From NCBI RefSeq assembly GCF_000013645.1, contig NC_007951.1, positions 3,038,001 through 3,102,000 on the forward strand: 64,000 bases of DNA, written 5' to 3'. A model generated the notes under the pieces. That model saw only the letters and a program-made list of their open reading frames with translations, was not told the DNA's origin and did no database searches. Below, in pieces: positions 50,665 through 61,060 of this stretch. Position 1 is the first letter of the stretch; each line of letters opens with the position of its first letter. Origin of the DNA: Paraburkholderia xenovorans LB400. GTDB taxonomy: Bacteria > Pseudomonadota > Gammaproteobacteria > Burkholderiales > Burkholderiaceae. The position numbers and the translations under genes were made by a program.

Positions 50665-50844
50665 AAGCGAGGGGGCCGCGCCGTCCCATCAAGGCATTTT
50701 CCTTGAGACGCGACGCGTGGAAGGTGGTCAGTGCGCGTCAGATTAGGTGCATGAAAGTAAAAGATCAAGTGATGTTTAGCCTCTTTTTTAGCGCAGAGTA
50801 TCACTAATACAATCCATCCTGACCTCTGACAGGAGTGCACGGCA

Positions 50845-51657
50845 ATGTCGGCCACAACGACACTCTCCCCCAAAGCAGTGATTTTCGACGCGTACGGCAC
50901 GCTCTTCGACGTGCATTCGGTGATCGCTGCCGCGGAGCAGATGTTCCCCGGCCACGGCGACGCGCTTTCGCAGTTGTGGCGGCAGAAACAGATCGAATAC
51001 ACGCAGTTGCGCACGCTCGCCGCTCCGGCGGGCGCACCCGACGCGCACTACCGGCCGTTCTGGGACATCACGCTCGACGCGTTGCGCTTCGCCGCGAAAA
51101 AACTCCAGCTCACGCTAGGCCGCAGCGCCGAAAAACGTCTGATGGACGAATATGCGTGCCTGTCCGCCTTCCCCGACGCCGTGCCCGCACTGCGCCTGTT
51201 GCGCGACGTGTCCTCCACGGCAGCGGCGCCCGCGAGCGGCGAATCCACCTCGCGCCTGCGTCTCGCGATTCTCTCGAACGGCAATCCGCAAATGCTCGAC
51301 ATCGCCGTGAAAAGCGCCGGCATGACGGGCCTGTTCGACCACGTGTTGTCCGTCGACGCCGTGCGCGCCTACAAACCCTCACCCGCCGCTTATGCGCTCG
51401 GCACACAGGCCTTCGGCGTGGAACCGCGCGAGATCGTCTTCGTGTCGTCGAATGGCTGGGACGTGGCGGGCGCGACGTGGTTCGGCTTCACCACTTTCTG
51501 GCTCAACCGGCAAAACGCACCCGCCGAAGAACTGGGCGTCACGCCGCATGGCGCGGGCGCAGGCATGACCGATCTGCCCGCTTTTCTGAAGACCCTGACG
51601 TCGCCCGGCCGCAGCAGCGGCGCCGGCGGCCGTCCGCGCCACAGCCCTGGCGCGTGA
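50845..51657 (+). CDS. Haloacid dehalogenase, type II ((S)-2-haloacid dehalogenase)
   Basis: A 270-residue HAD-superfamily enzyme. The nucleophile motif is [11 protein letters not shown] with Asp15 and Thr19. Arg46, Ser144 and Asn145 (ILSNGN), Lys177, Tyr183, and Ser201, Asn203, Trp205 and Asp206 (SSNGWD) match the catalytic set of L-2-haloacid dehalogenases (Asp10, Thr14, Arg41, Ser118, Lys151, Tyr157, Ser175, Asn177, Asp180) with identical local spacings. A Ser/Ala-rich insertion of about 20 residues (residues 121-138) precedes the Ser144 strand. The product from haloacetate would be glycolate. It lies 82 bp upstream of aceB on the same strand and diverges from the LysR gene. Confidence 0.88.
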   Translation: MSATTTLSPKAVIFDAYGTLFDVHSVIAAAEQMFPGHGDALSQLWRQKQIEYTQLRTLAAPAGAPDAHYRPFWDITLDALRFAAKKLQLTLGRSAEKRLMDEYACLSAFPDAVPALRLLRDVSSTAAAPASGESTSRLRLAILSNGNPQMLDIAVKSAGMTGLFDHVLSVDAVRAYKPSPAAYALGTQAFGVEPREIVFVSSNGWDVAGATWFGFTTFWLNRQNAPAEELGVTPHGAGAGMTDLPAFLKTLTSPGRSSGAGGRPRHSPGA

Positions 51658-51739
51658 CAGCTACCACCGGACTGCGCGACGTGCATCACCCGCATCTCAA
51701 CATTTGTATCTTTGCAATCTGACCGACCAAGGAGAAAAC

Positions 51740-53350
51740 ATGGCGAACCCGCAGTCACCGCATGCAACGTTGCAGTTGCCGCAAGGCATGGAAATCACGG
51801 CTGAGATCAAGCCGGGCTATGACGCGATTCTCACGCGCGAAGCGCTCGAACTCGTCGCCGCGCTGCACCGCACTTTCGAACCGCGCCGCCAGCAATTGTT
51901 GCAGGCGCGCGCGGAACGCACGAAGCGCCTCGACGCCGGCGAGCGTCCCGACTTCCTCGCCGAAACGAAAAGCGTGCGTGAAGGCGACTGGAAAATCGCA
52001 CCGCTGCCGCAGGACTTGCAGTGCCGTCGCGTGGAAATCACCGGCCCGGTGGAGCGCAAGATGATCATCAACGCGCTGAATTCGGGCGCGGATTCATACA
52101 TGACGGACTTCGAAGATTCGAATGCGCCGAGCTGGGATAACCAGATCACCGGCCATATCAATCTGAAGGACGCGGTGCGCCGCACGATCTCGCTGGAGCA
52201 GAACGGCAAGTCGTACGCGCTGAACGACAAGGTCGCCACGCTGATCGTGCGTCCGCGCGGCTGGCATCTGGATGAGAAGCACGTAAAGGTGGACGGCAAG
52301 CGTGTGTCGGGCAGCATCTTCGACTTCGCGCTCTTCATGGTGCACAACGCGAAGGAACTGCTCGCGCGCGGCTCGGGCCCGTACTTCTATCTGCCGAAGA
52401 TGGAGAGCCATCTCGAAGCGCGCCTGTGGAACGACATCTTCGTGGCCGCGCAGGAAGCGGTCGGCGTGCCGCGCGGCACGATTCGCGCGACGGTGCTGAT
52501 CGAAACGATCCTCGCCGCGTTCGAAATGGACGAGATCCTGTACGAGCTGCGCGAACACAGCTCGGGCCTGAACGCCGGCCGCTGGGACTACATCTTCTCG
52601 GCGATCAAGAAATTCAAGTCCGACCGTGATTTCTGCCTGGCCGACCGCTCGCAGATCACCATGACCTCGCCGTTCATGCGCGCCTATGCGCTGCTGTTGC
52701 TGAAGACCTGCCATCGCCGCAATGCGCCGGCGATCGGCGGCATGAGCGCGCTGATTCCGATCAGGAACGATCCGGCTGCGAACGACAAGGCAATGGCCGG
52801 CGTACGCTCGGACAAGGCGCGCGATGCCGGCGACGGCTACGACGGCGGCTGGGTCGCCCACCCGGGCCTCGTGGCGATCGCAATGGAAGAGTTCGTCAAG
52901 GTGCTCGGCGACAAGCCGAACCAGATCGGCAAGCAACGCGACGACGTGCTCGTCACGGCGACCGACCTGCTCGACTTCCGTCCTGAAACGCCGATCACCG
53001 AGAACGGTCTGCGCAACAACATCAACGTCGGCATTCACTACCTGGGAGCCTGGCTCACGGGCAATGGCTGCGTGCCGATCCACAACCTGATGGAAGATGC
53101 CGCCACCGCGGAAATCTCGCGCTCGCAGGTGTGGCAATGGATTCGCTCGCCGAAGGGCAAGCTCGATGACGGCCGCAAGGTCACGGCCGAGCTGGTGCGC
53201 GCGATGTCGGCGCAGGAACTCGACAAGGTGAAGCAGGCCGTGGGCGGCGATACGAAACCGTATGAGCGCGCCGCGCAGATCTTCGAGGAAATGTCGACGT
53301 CGGAGCAGTTCACCGACTTCCTGACGTTGCCGTTGTACGAGGAGATCTGA
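51740..53350 (+). CDS. aceB: Malate synthase A
   Basis: AceB condenses glyoxylate with acetyl-CoA to malate, completing the glyoxylate shunt begun by AceA. The 536-residue protein has the malate synthase signature [20 protein letters not shown], the [14 protein letters not shown] segment carrying active-site acidic residues, and [17 protein letters not shown]. Length is that of isoform A, not the larger GlcB. The ATG at 51740 has the ribosome site AAGGAG 6 bp upstream; the frame extends 12 codons further. It follows the haloacid dehalogenase gene by 82 bp. Confidence 0.98.
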   Translation: MANPQSPHATLQLPQGMEITAEIKPGYDAILTREALELVAALHRTFEPRRQQLLQARAERTKRLDAGERPDFLAETKSVREGDWKIAPLPQDLQCRRVEITGPVERKMIINALNSGADSYMTDFEDSNAPSWDNQITGHINLKDAVRRTISLEQNGKSYALNDKVATLIVRPRGWHLDEKHVKVDGKRVSGSIFDFALFMVHNAKELLARGSGPYFYLPKMESHLEARLWNDIFVAAQEAVGVPRGTIRATVLIETILAAFEMDEILYELREHSSGLNAGRWDYIFSAIKKFKSDRDFCLADRSQITMTSPFMRAYALLLLKTCHRRNAPAIGGMSALIPIRNDPAANDKAMAGVRSDKARDAGDGYDGGWVAHPGLVAIAMEEFVKVLGDKPNQIGKQRDDVLVTATDLLDFRPETPITENGLRNNINVGIHYLGAWLTGNGCVPIHNLMEDAATAEISRSQVWQWIRSPKGKLDDGRKVTAELVRAMSAQELDKVKQAVGGDTKPYERAAQIFEEMSTSEQFTDFLTLPLYEEI

Positions 53351-53514
53351 GGCCGGCGTCGGACCTCTGAGCGCCCTGGTGGCATCAGGTACATGAGTGA
53401 CCGGACGACGCAGTAACAACTGTAGCAAGCCCGCTTTCGCGTGTTATTTCGCGTGCTTATTCGTGCACCGCACAGGGCGCGAAAGCGGCTCGAGTCGCAA
53501 GGCTGACCGACCGG

Positions 53515-53550
53515 CGGCCCGACAGGCGCATGCCTGCCGGGCCGTTTTTT
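53515..53550 (+). terminator. Rho-independent terminator after aceB
   Basis: A 13-bp stem with one mismatch (CGGCCCGACAGGC at 53515-53527, GCCTGCCGGGCCG at 53532-53544) and a GCAT loop is followed by six T, about 165 bp after aceB. Confidence 0.88.
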
Positions 53551-53571
53551 ATGCACGCGTGACGCGTTCGG

Positions 53572-53973
53572 TCAGCGCGAGCTGCGATGTTCGACCCAGT
53601 CGCCCGATCTGATCTCGGGCAAGCCCTTCACCGCGTTCGGCGCCACGGGATAAAAGCGGCAGTTCACGACACTGCCATCGACTTTCACCATCACCTCGCG
53701 CGCGAGGAAGCGATCCTCGACGCCCGGATAGACCGCCTCGATCTCATCGAGCACCGCGACCAGTTCGTCGTCGATCTCATAGACGTCGCCGATCACGTCG
53801 ACACCGGCTTCGTCGACCACGAGGCCCGGGTACGAGCCGAAATCGAACAGGTGGCCGCGCACCGTGGCCGTGCCGAGCAGATTGGGCGCGGCGATCTGGT
53901 TGCGCGCCGCCGCTTCGCTGATGTCGTTCACTTCACCGGCGCGCAATGTGCCGTATACAAAGACGGTTTGCAT
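53572..53973 (-). CDS. Gamma-glutamylcyclotransferase-like (GGCT/AIG2 fold) protein
   Basis: A 133-residue protein with the substrate-binding loop FVYGTLRAGE and the GHLFDFGSYPGLVVDE strand typical of the GGCT/YtfP fold. A candidate catalytic glutamate lies in GDVYEIDDELVAVLDEIEAV, followed by the YPG of the family. The fold releases 5-oxoproline from gamma-glutamyl amines, but the exact substrate is unknown. It is on the minus strand, downstream of the RraA-like gene by about 108 bp. Confidence 0.88.
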   Translation of the reverse strand: MQTVFVYGTLRAGEVNDISEAAARNQIAAPNLLGTATVRGHLFDFGSYPGLVVDEAGVDVIGDVYEIDDELVAVLDEIEAVYPGVEDRFLAREVMVKVDGSVVNCRFYPVAPNAVKGLPEIRSGDWVEHRSSR

Positions 53974-54081
53974 CGTCGTTTGCTCTCCTTGAAGGGGGTT
54001 CGGGTGACTCGTGCTTCTGTTCGAGCCTGCGTCCTGGCTGCGGTTCAGTTCAGCTCGGCGCAGTGCACTTCAACTCTCTGT

Positions 54082-54576
54082 TCACTTCAACGCCGCGCTC
54101 GCCACCAGCACGCCGTCGCTGTCCGCGTAGATCCATTCACCAGGGCGCACCAGCGCGCCGGGCAATTGCACCGCCACGCCACGCTCGCCAGTGCCGAGCT
54201 TCTGGCCGCGCCGCGGGCAGGTTGCCAAAGCCGCAATGCCGACGTTCACTTCGTTGAGCTCCAGCGTATCGCGCACGCAGCCGTTCAGGACGATGCCCGC
54301 CCAACCGTTCTGTTGCGCGATCTGCGCAAGGTTGCCGCCCACCAGCGCGCAGCGCTGGCTGCCGCCGCCGTCGACCACCAGCACACGGCCCGCGCCCTTC
54401 TCTTCGAGCGTGGCGCGCACGAGCGCATTGTCCTCGAATACCTTCAGCGTCACCGCTTCACCGCTGAAACACCCGGCACGGCTGAACAGGTGAAAGACCG
54501 GCTCGAGCACGCGCAACGTGCCGAGCGCCAGCTGGTCCTCGTGCGCGTCGCACAAGTCCGCGGTAGCAAAGCTCAT
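54082..54576 (-). CDS. RraA family protein (RNase E inhibitor-like or aldolase-like)
   Basis: A 164-residue protein of the RraA fold. Typical are [14 protein letters not shown] near the start, [20 protein letters not shown] and [20 protein letters not shown]. RraA inhibits RNase E in E. coli, but other members are 4-hydroxy-4-methyl-2-oxoglutarate or oxaloacetate decarboxylases; the D-x20-R-D pattern that binds the metal in those enzymes (GGNLA...GCVRD) is present. Which activity applies is open. The ATG at 54576 is preceded by GGAG. It diverges from the AraC gene. Confidence 0.9.
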
Positions 54577-54748
54577 GGAGTTCTCCTCGGGTCTGGGCAT
54601 CGGCACATTATGCAACGCCGGGTGCCACGCAACACCTACAATGAGAGGCCCGCGGCGGTTTGCCGTAGCGGGGTTTGCATGGCGGTGCATTGGGACTACT
54701 TTCCGGGTCCGCGCTTTCGCGTTTCCGTTATCGGGATCGATCTTCACC

Positions 54749-55750
<1,002 letters not shown>

Positions 55751-55798
55751 GCGTTCGCCCCGAACGCCGCGGGCGATGCCGGGCGCCGAGCTGCAGCC

Positions 55799-56263
55799 TC
55801 AGACGCGCCGCGCCAGATGACGGATCGCGCCGAGTTGCGCCAGACGCGGCCCGGTCAGCTTATAGCCTTTGCGCTGATAGAGCCGTGCAGCGGGATTGTC
55901 GACGAACACACGCAACTGCAGCTCGCGCAACCCGCGCTCGCGCGCCCATTGATGCGAGACATCGAGCAGATACGTGCCGGCGCCGAGCCGGCGGTGACCT
56001 TCGGCAATCTGCACGTCGCGGATATGCAGCGAATCGCCCTCTTGCGTGATGCGCAACACGCCGATCGGCGTGCCGTCTATCTCGAGAATGAAATTTTCCG
56101 ACTCGCGCCAGCTGCCGAGAAACAGATCGCCGCGCCAGACGAGATGGTGACGGCGATAGTAACCGCCCATGTTGTTGCGAGTCAGCGCCTCGGCGAACTC
56201 GAAATCGTCCATGCTGGCTTTGCGCAGATGAAACGGTAACGCAGCTTCGGTTGGATCGAACAT
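55799..56263 (-). CDS. GNAT family N-acetyltransferase
   Basis: A 154-residue GNAT protein. The acetyl-CoA region is IRDVQIAEGHRRLGAGTYLL, with the pyrophosphate loop H-R-R-L-G-A-G, followed by LRVFVDNPAARLYQRKGYKL, the final motif. The start region FHLRKASMDDFEFAEALTRN is typical. The substrate is unknown. The ATG at 56263 is chosen over one 19 codons upstream. It lies downstream of the tRNA cluster, separated by a terminator. Confidence 0.9.
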   Translation of the reverse strand: MFDPTEAALPFHLRKASMDDFEFAEALTRNNMGGYYRRHHLVWRGDLFLGSWRESENFILEIDGTPIGVLRITQEGDSLHIRDVQIAEGHRRLGAGTYLLDVSHQWARERGLRELQLRVFVDNPAARLYQRKGYKLTGPRLAQLGAIRHLARRV

Positions 56264-56363
56264 GGCGGGGCGACAAAGATGAGTCGGATCGACGGTAAAA
56301 CAGGCCGCGCGCGCTGGCAATGGCTGTTTGTCCCGAGCATACCCAGGCGCAATGGATAGCGAA

Positions 56364-56397
56364 ATAAAAAAAGCCCACTTCTTTCGAAGTGGGCTTT
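56364..56397 (-). terminator. Terminator of the tRNA cluster
   Basis: A 12-bp perfect stem (56370-56381 and 56386-56397, AAAGCCCACTTC and complement) with a 4-nt loop, followed in the minus direction by a run of T, just after the last tRNA-Asp. Confidence 0.88.
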
Positions 56398-56405
56398 CTC
56401 AAATC

Positions 56406-56482
56406 TGGCGGAGCGGACGGGACTCGAACCCGCGACCCCCGGCGTGACAGGCCGGTATTCTAACCAACTGAACTACCGCTCC
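56406..56482 (-). tRNA. tRNA-Asp (GTC), copy 2 (last in cluster)
   Basis: A 77-nt cloverleaf with encoded CCA. The acceptor stem is GGAGCGG/CCGCTCC with G discriminator, the anticodon loop CTGTCAC gives GTC, and the T arm has GGTTCGAGTCC. It differs from the other copy by a compensatory acceptor-stem pair and one D-arm base. Confidence 0.97.
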
Positions 56483-56574
56483 AGATTTTTGCGCCGCGGC
56501 TTGTGAAGCTGGCTCACTTACCACTGCGTCAACACTGCATCGCTCAAACTTCCAACCGAACGACGCCGATGCTC

Positions 56575-56650
56575 TGGCGTCCCCTAGGGGATTCGAACCC
56601 CTGTACTCACCGTGAAAGGGTGATGTCCTAGGCCTCTAGACGAAGGGGAC
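56575..56650 (-). tRNA. tRNA-Glu (TTC), copy 2
   Basis: A 76-nt tRNA with encoded CCA. The acceptor stem is GTCCCCT/AGGGGAC with G discriminator, the anticodon loop CTTTCAC gives TTC, and the T arm has GGTTCGAATCC. It is identical to the other Glu copy. Confidence 0.97.
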
Positions 56651-56674
56651 AACGTACTGCTTATACCTTTAATG

Positions 56675-56708
56675 AAAAAGCCCGTTCAGGTTTGGATGAA
56701 CGGGCTTT
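56675..56708 (-). terminator. Terminator hairpin inside the tRNA cluster
   Basis: A 12-bp perfect stem (56677-56688 and 56697-56708; AAAGCCCGTTCA and complement) ending in a T-run on the minus strand starts 4 nt after the first tRNA-Asp. It separates the two Glu-Asp pairs. Confidence 0.85.
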
Positions 56709-56711
56709 GTC

Positions 56712-56788
56712 TGGCGGAGTGGACGGGACTCGAACCCGCGACCCCCGGCGTGACAGGCCGGTATTCTAACCGACTGAACTACCACTCC
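56712..56788 (-). tRNA. tRNA-Asp (GTC), copy 1
   Basis: A 77-nt cloverleaf with encoded CCA, acceptor stem GGAGTGG/CCACTCC and anticodon GTC in loop CTGTCAC. It is followed directly by a terminator hairpin. Confidence 0.97.
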
Positions 56789-56891
56789 AGTCTTTACACC
56801 CTGGCTTGCGAGCGTCGGTTATTTCTCTGCAAGCTGCGCTGCTTTACTGCCCACCGAGTTGCACTCGGAACACTAAAGCGACGCTGATGTT

Positions 56892-56967
56892 TGGCGTCCC
56901 CTAGGGGATTCGAACCCCTGTACTCACCGTGAAAGGGTGATGTCCTAGGCCTCTAGACGAAGGGGAC
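56892..56967 (-). tRNA. tRNA-Glu (TTC), copy 1
   Basis: A 76-nt tRNA with encoded CCA and anticodon TTC, identical in sequence to the copy at 56575-56650. The spacer to tRNA-Asp resembles that of the second pair in length. Confidence 0.97.
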
Positions 56968-57132
56968 ATAATCTTTTCAGATCTGTCTTTAACTCGCTGC
57001 CAACTTACGCTAACTTGTCAGTTATTTCGTTTCGTCAACTGCGAAGACCGCTATTTTAACTATGCTACAACTGTTTGTGAAGTCTTTTTTGCTACAAGCC
57101 CCAGACTCCAGGACGACTTCATTCTGCTCTGA

Positions 57133-57208
<76 letters not shown>

Positions 57209-57227
57209 CTTGCAGAACAGAAACGAG

Positions 57228-57256
57228 ATTCTAGAGGCCAATTTGCGCTTTGTAAA
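57228..57256 (-). promoter_or_regulatory. Promoter of the tRNA cluster
   Basis: On the minus strand TTTACA (57251-57256) and TAGAAT (57228-57233) are spaced by 17 bp, a strong sigma-70 arrangement 20 bp before tRNA-Ala. Confidence 0.75.
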
Positions 57257-57270
57257 TACCCTTTGAGCAA

Positions 57271-57303
57271 TTGCATGCGACTTTTTTCGCAAGTCGCATG
57301 CAA
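57271..57303. terminator. 13-bp perfect hairpin after gltX
   Basis: TTGCATGCGACTT and its complement with a 7-nt loop lie 28 bp beyond the gltX stop codon. No T-run follows the stem in the gltX direction, so termination is probable but not certain. Confidence 0.6.
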
Positions 57304-57330
57304 ACCCGCTCAAGGCGCGCCCGAACGCGC

Positions 57331-58740
57331 TCAGGCCAGCGCTTTTTCGATACGGCTCACCACCACATCGCGCCCGAACAGCATCAGCACGCTGTCGATC
57401 GACGGCGTGTGCGTGGTGCCCGCCACCAGCAGACGCACCGGCATCGCAAGCTGCGGCATCTTCAGCTTGTGCGCGCCGAGCGTTGCCTTCAACGCGGCCG
57501 CGATGGCTTCCCTGGTCCACTCCACTGCCTTGAGCGCGGCCGCCAGATCGGCGAGCGCCGGCCGCACCGCGTCGGTCACATGCTGCGTGAGCGACTCGGC
57601 GTCCGGCGCCGGCGCGCGATAGAACATCGCGGCATTCTCTGCGATTTCCTTTACCGTCGACGCGCGATCCTTCAGCAAGCCCACCACGGCGGTCAGATCG
57701 GCGCCCTGGGCAAGCATGGCTTCGTCGATACCGAGCCCAGCGAAGAAGGGCCGCGCCAACTCCGCGAGGCGCACGTTGCCGGCTTCCTTGATGTAGTGCG
57801 CATTCAGCCAGTTCAGCTTGTCGTGGTCATATTGGGCCGGGGACTTGCCCAGATGCTCCAGATCGAACCACTCGACGAACTGTTCACGAGAGAAGATTTC
57901 CGCGTCGCCATGCGACCAGCCCAGACGCGCCAGATAGTTGACCACCGCCTCCGGCAGGTAACCGGCGTCGCGATAACCCATCACGCTCATTGCGCCGTGA
58001 CGCTTGCTCATCTTCTCGCCCTGTTCGTTCAGCACGGTGGGCAGGTGCGCATAGACGGGCGGCTCGCCGCCGAGCGCGCGCAGAATGTTGATCTGGCGCG
58101 GCGTGTTGTTGACGTGATCGTCGCCGCGAATCACGTGCGTGATACGCATGTCCAGATCGTCGACCACCACGCAGAAGTTGTAGGTCGGCGTGCCGTCCGG
58201 GCGCGCGATCACGAGGTCGTCGAGTTCCTCGTTCGAAATCTCGATGCGGCCCTTTACGGCGTCGTCCCATGCCACCACGCCGTTGAGCGGGTTGCGGAAG
58301 CGCAGCACCGGCTGTACGCCCGCAGGCGGTTCCGGCAGCACCTTGCCCGGCTCCGGGCGCCACGTGCCGTCGTAGCGCGGCTTTTCGCCGGCTTCGCGCT
58401 GGCGTTCGCGCAACGCGTCCAGTTCTTCCGTCGACATGTAGCACAGGTACACCAGCCCCTCGTCCTGCATCTGCTTGAGCACTTCGCGGTAGCGGTCCAT
58501 GCGCTGCATCTGGTAGAACGGACCTTCGTCGAAATCGAGGCCGAGCCACGCCATGCCTTCGAGAATGGCGTCGACGGATTCGCTCGTGGAGCGCTCGACG
58601 TCGGTGTCCTCGATCCGCAGCACGAAGGTCCCTTTCATCTTGCGCGCGAACGCCCACGGATAAAGCGCGGAGCGAATGTTGCCGAGGTGGATGAAGCCGG
58701 TGGGACTCGGTGCGAAACGGGTGCGAACAGAGGTGGTCAT
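57331..58740 (-). CDS. gltX: Glutamyl-tRNA synthetase
   Basis: GltX charges tRNA-Glu. The 469-residue class I synthetase has the HIGH-type motif in [20 protein letters not shown] and the KMSKS-type motif in [20 protein letters not shown]. The recognition residues in [20 protein letters not shown] are present, and the alpha-helical anticodon-binding part fills the C terminus. It could be a non-discriminating form; that is not visible from the motifs. It lies just upstream of the tRNA cluster holding two tRNA-Glu genes. A TATAAT box (58883-58888, minus strand) lies about 143 bp upstream. Confidence 0.97.
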   Translation of the reverse strand: MTTSVRTRFAPSPTGFIHLGNIRSALYPWAFARKMKGTFVLRIEDTDVERSTSESVDAILEGMAWLGLDFDEGPFYQMQRMDRYREVLKQMQDEGLVYLCYMSTEELDALRERQREAGEKPRYDGTWRPEPGKVLPEPPAGVQPVLRFRNPLNGVVAWDDAVKGRIEISNEELDDLVIARPDGTPTYNFCVVVDDLDMRITHVIRGDDHVNNTPRQINILRALGGEPPVYAHLPTVLNEQGEKMSKRHGAMSVMGYRDAGYLPEAVVNYLARLGWSHGDAEIFSREQFVEWFDLEHLGKSPAQYDHDKLNWLNAHYIKEAGNVRLAELARPFFAGLGIDEAMLAQGADLTAVVGLLKDRASTVKEIAENAAMFYRAPAPDAESLTQHVTDAVRPALADLAAALKAVEWTREAIAAALKATLGAHKLKMPQLAMPVRLLVAGTTHTPSIDSVLMLFGRDVVVSRIEKALA

Positions 58741-59151
58741 TAGCGGTTACTCGGAAAGACAGGCGCCGGCGCCCGGGTGGAACATAGCCCGTGAAGCAGC
58801 CCGTGAAGCGCGGCAGCGGACCGCGCCCATGCAGCAGGCAGGCGCCGCGCATGGACACGAAGGAAATAAATGCGAGAGGCGAATTATACCTTCCGCAAGC
58901 CGGTTGCCTGCCCTCGTCCGAACGGCCAACGCGGCCCGCGTGCCGCGCAGCGCCCGAGCGTTTCCTCTGCAACGTTTCATTACCGCGCCGCCGCGCGCAC
59001 CGGGCTTTGATTTATGATGTGCGCGCGCTGCGGCCGGAGTTCGATCCTCAGCGCCTGGAATCGCCGCCGGCGATCCGGTCGTCTGGCTATCTGCCTGATC
59101 GCGGCCAGGGTGACGCCGATTGCGTTGCCCGCGCCGTTGCTGGAGAACCCG
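58741..59151. other. Divergent spacer between gltX and the patatin-like gene
   Basis: About 410 bp. A perfect TATAAT at 58883-58888 on the minus strand is a likely gltX -10 box, with a poor -35. The frame of the patatin-like gene stays open through 59014-59151, but its residues (rich in Cys, Arg, Ile) do not form a signal peptide. Nothing else was recognised. Confidence 0.45.
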
Positions 59152-60099
59152 TTGAAGCCCTCATCGCCTCGCCTCGCCCGCCGCAACTTTTCGTTGGCCG
59201 CCGCCTCCGCGGTGCTGGCCGCCTGCACCACCACCGGCGGCAAAACCGATAGCACGCCCGTCGCCACCACGCCCACCGCCAACACGCCGCCGCTCGACAA
59301 GCCACAGCGGCCGCTGCGCGTCGCGCTGGCGCTGGGCGGCGGCGCCGCGCGCGGCTTCGCGCACATCGGTGTGATCAAGGGGCTCGAGGCGCGCAATATC
59401 CAGATCGATCTGGTGGCCGGCACCAGCGCGGGTTCGGTGGTCGGTGCGCTGTACGCGTCGGGCATGAACGGCTTCGCGCTCAACAAGCTCGCCTTGAGCA
59501 TGGACGAAGCATCGATCAGCGACTGGGCCATGCCGTTTCGCACGCGCGGCTTCCTGCAAGGCGTCGCGTTGCAGAACTACCTGAACACCACGCTCAACAA
59601 CCGTCCGATCGAGAAGATGGCCAAGCCGCTCGGCGTGGTCGCGACCGACCTGAAAACCGGCCAGCCGATCCTGTTCCAGCGCGGCAATACCGGCGTCGCG
59701 GTGCGAGCGTCGTGCAGCGTGCCGTCGATTTTCGAGCCGGTGAAGATCGGCGGACACGAGTATGTGGACGGCGGGCTGGTGAGCCCGGTACCGGCGTCGT
59801 TCGCGCGCAAGATGGGCGCGGATTTCGTGATCGCCGTGGATATCTCGCAGCGCCCGGAAAGCGGCCTGACGGCCAGTTCCTTCGACGTGCTGATGCAGAC
59901 CTTCACGATCATGGGCCAGACCATCAAGGCCTATGAGCTCGACAAATACGCCGACATCGTGATCCGGCCGAATCTGGCCGCCATGAGCGGCAGCGATTTC
60001 TCCCAGCGCAACGCCGCGATTCTGGCCGGCGAAGAAGCGGTGGCGAAGATGATGCCGGAGTTGCAGCGCAAGCTGGCGGCGAGCCGCGCGGCGGCGTAG
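59152..60099 (+). CDS. Patatin-like phospholipase, predicted lipoprotein
   Basis: A 315-residue serine lipase of the patatin family. The oxyanion loop LALGGGAARGFAHIGVIKGL, the nucleophile elbow VAGTSAGSVVGAL (G-T-S-A-G) and the catalytic aspartate in YVDGGLVSPVPA are all present. From a TTG start at 59152 (GGAG 7 bp upstream) the protein opens with ARRNFSLAAASAVLAACTTT, a lipoprotein signal peptide with lipobox LAAC. It would thus be anchored to a membrane, probably the outer membrane's inner face. A frame from 59014 gives 46 extra residues without signal character and is less likely. Confidence 0.9.
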   Translation: MKPSSPRLARRNFSLAAASAVLAACTTTGGKTDSTPVATTPTANTPPLDKPQRPLRVALALGGGAARGFAHIGVIKGLEARNIQIDLVAGTSAGSVVGALYASGMNGFALNKLALSMDEASISDWAMPFRTRGFLQGVALQNYLNTTLNNRPIEKMAKPLGVVATDLKTGQPILFQRGNTGVAVRASCSVPSIFEPVKIGGHEYVDGGLVSPVPASFARKMGADFVIAVDISQRPESGLTASSFDVLMQTFTIMGQTIKAYELDKYADIVIRPNLAAMSGSDFSQRNAAILAGEEAVAKMMPELQRKLAASRAAA

Positions 60100-60165
60100 C
60101 TGCGTAGCGGACCTGAAGGCGGACCTGAAGCGCTCTGCGAAGCAGCTTGTTCGTCGCTCAAATGC

Positions 60166-60197
60166 AAAAAGCCTGCTTCTTTCGAAGCAGGCTTTTT
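60166..60197. terminator. Bidirectional terminator between the patatin-like and NlpC/P60 genes
   Basis: A 14-bp perfect inverted repeat (60166-60179 and 60184-60197, AAAAAGCCTGCTTC and complement) has a 4-nt loop with A- and T-runs on both sides. It serves the two convergent genes. Confidence 0.92.
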
Positions 60198-60258
60198 TAC
60201 GCCTGAACCGCCGCGCAACGGGTCACAAGCCGGGTAACAAACCGGCCCGCGCAATCCG

Positions 60259-60924
60259 TTACTGAGTGTCGCCGAGCGCCGCGTTCACGCGTTTGCGCAG
60301 ATCCTGGCCGTCCTGATAGGACGTCTCGATCCGGCGCGCGCCGGTGAAACGTTTTTCCCAGTAACCGCTATCCATGTCGTCGACACGGATCGTGCTGCCC
60401 GTGGAAGGCGAATGCACGAACTTGTTGTCGCCGATGTAGATGCCGACGTGCGAGAACGTGCGGCGCATGGTGTTGAAGAACACCAGATCGCCCGGCTTCA
60501 GGTCGCTCACGCGAACCTTCTCACCGACGCGGCTCATTTCCTCGGCGCGGCGCGGCAGCGCCATACCGAGCGTGTCCTGGAACACATAGCGCACGAAGCC
60601 GCTGCAATCGAGCCCGGAATCCGGTGTATTGCCGCCCCAGCGGTAGCGCACGCCGATCATGTTCAGCGCGCCGACCACCACGTCGCCTGCTTTGCCGGCC
60701 ATGCCGGACAGGAACGATTTGGCGCCGCTATCGCTATTTGGAGCGGTGGCTTGAGAATTGGGAGTGGGCGAAGAATTCGACCCGCCGAGGGTCGAATATG
60801 AGGCATTCTGATTGAAACTGCTTACTTCGTCGGCGAACGCGCCGGGAGTTGCTGCCATCAAGACGCCAATGAACATCCCGGCGACGACGCGCGTGCAAGC
60901 CTGGGTTAGGTTTCTGTGCTGCAT
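60259..60924 (-). CDS. NlpC/P60 family cell-wall hydrolase
   Basis: A 221-residue secreted endopeptidase that probably cuts between D-Glu and diaminopimelate in peptidoglycan stems. The signal peptide is LTQACTRVVAGMFIGVLMAA, with cleavage near AFA-DE. A Ser/Asn/Pro-rich linker leads to the NlpC domain at about residue 75. The catalytic residues are in DSGLDCSGFVRYVFQ (Cys), RTFSHVGIYIGDNKF (His) and FVHSPSTG (second His). The ATG at 60924 gives the proper signal peptide. It stands alone between two terminator regions. Confidence 0.93.
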   Translation of the reverse strand: MQHRNLTQACTRVVAGMFIGVLMAATPGAFADEVSSFNQNASYSTLGGSNSSPTPNSQATAPNSDSGAKSFLSGMAGKAGDVVVGALNMIGVRYRWGGNTPDSGLDCSGFVRYVFQDTLGMALPRRAEEMSRVGEKVRVSDLKPGDLVFFNTMRRTFSHVGIYIGDNKFVHSPSTGSTIRVDDMDSGYWEKRFTGARRIETSYQDGQDLRKRVNAALGDTQ

Positions 60925-61060
60925 TGGTCGGTATTTTTTGCCTAAAAATCAGGGGGCTACGGAAAAAGTTTGGTCGATACTAGCCAGTAAGTATTCACGT
61001 GTCAAAACAAATAGAAAAATTCAATCGAGTTACGCACCCAATTGGTGAAAGGGTGAAAAA

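Noticed and set aside
59014..59151. Longer N terminus for the patatin-like protein from ATG 59014
   Set aside because: The added residues carry no signal peptide, whereas the TTG at 59152 has a ribosome site and yields a proper lipoprotein signal.
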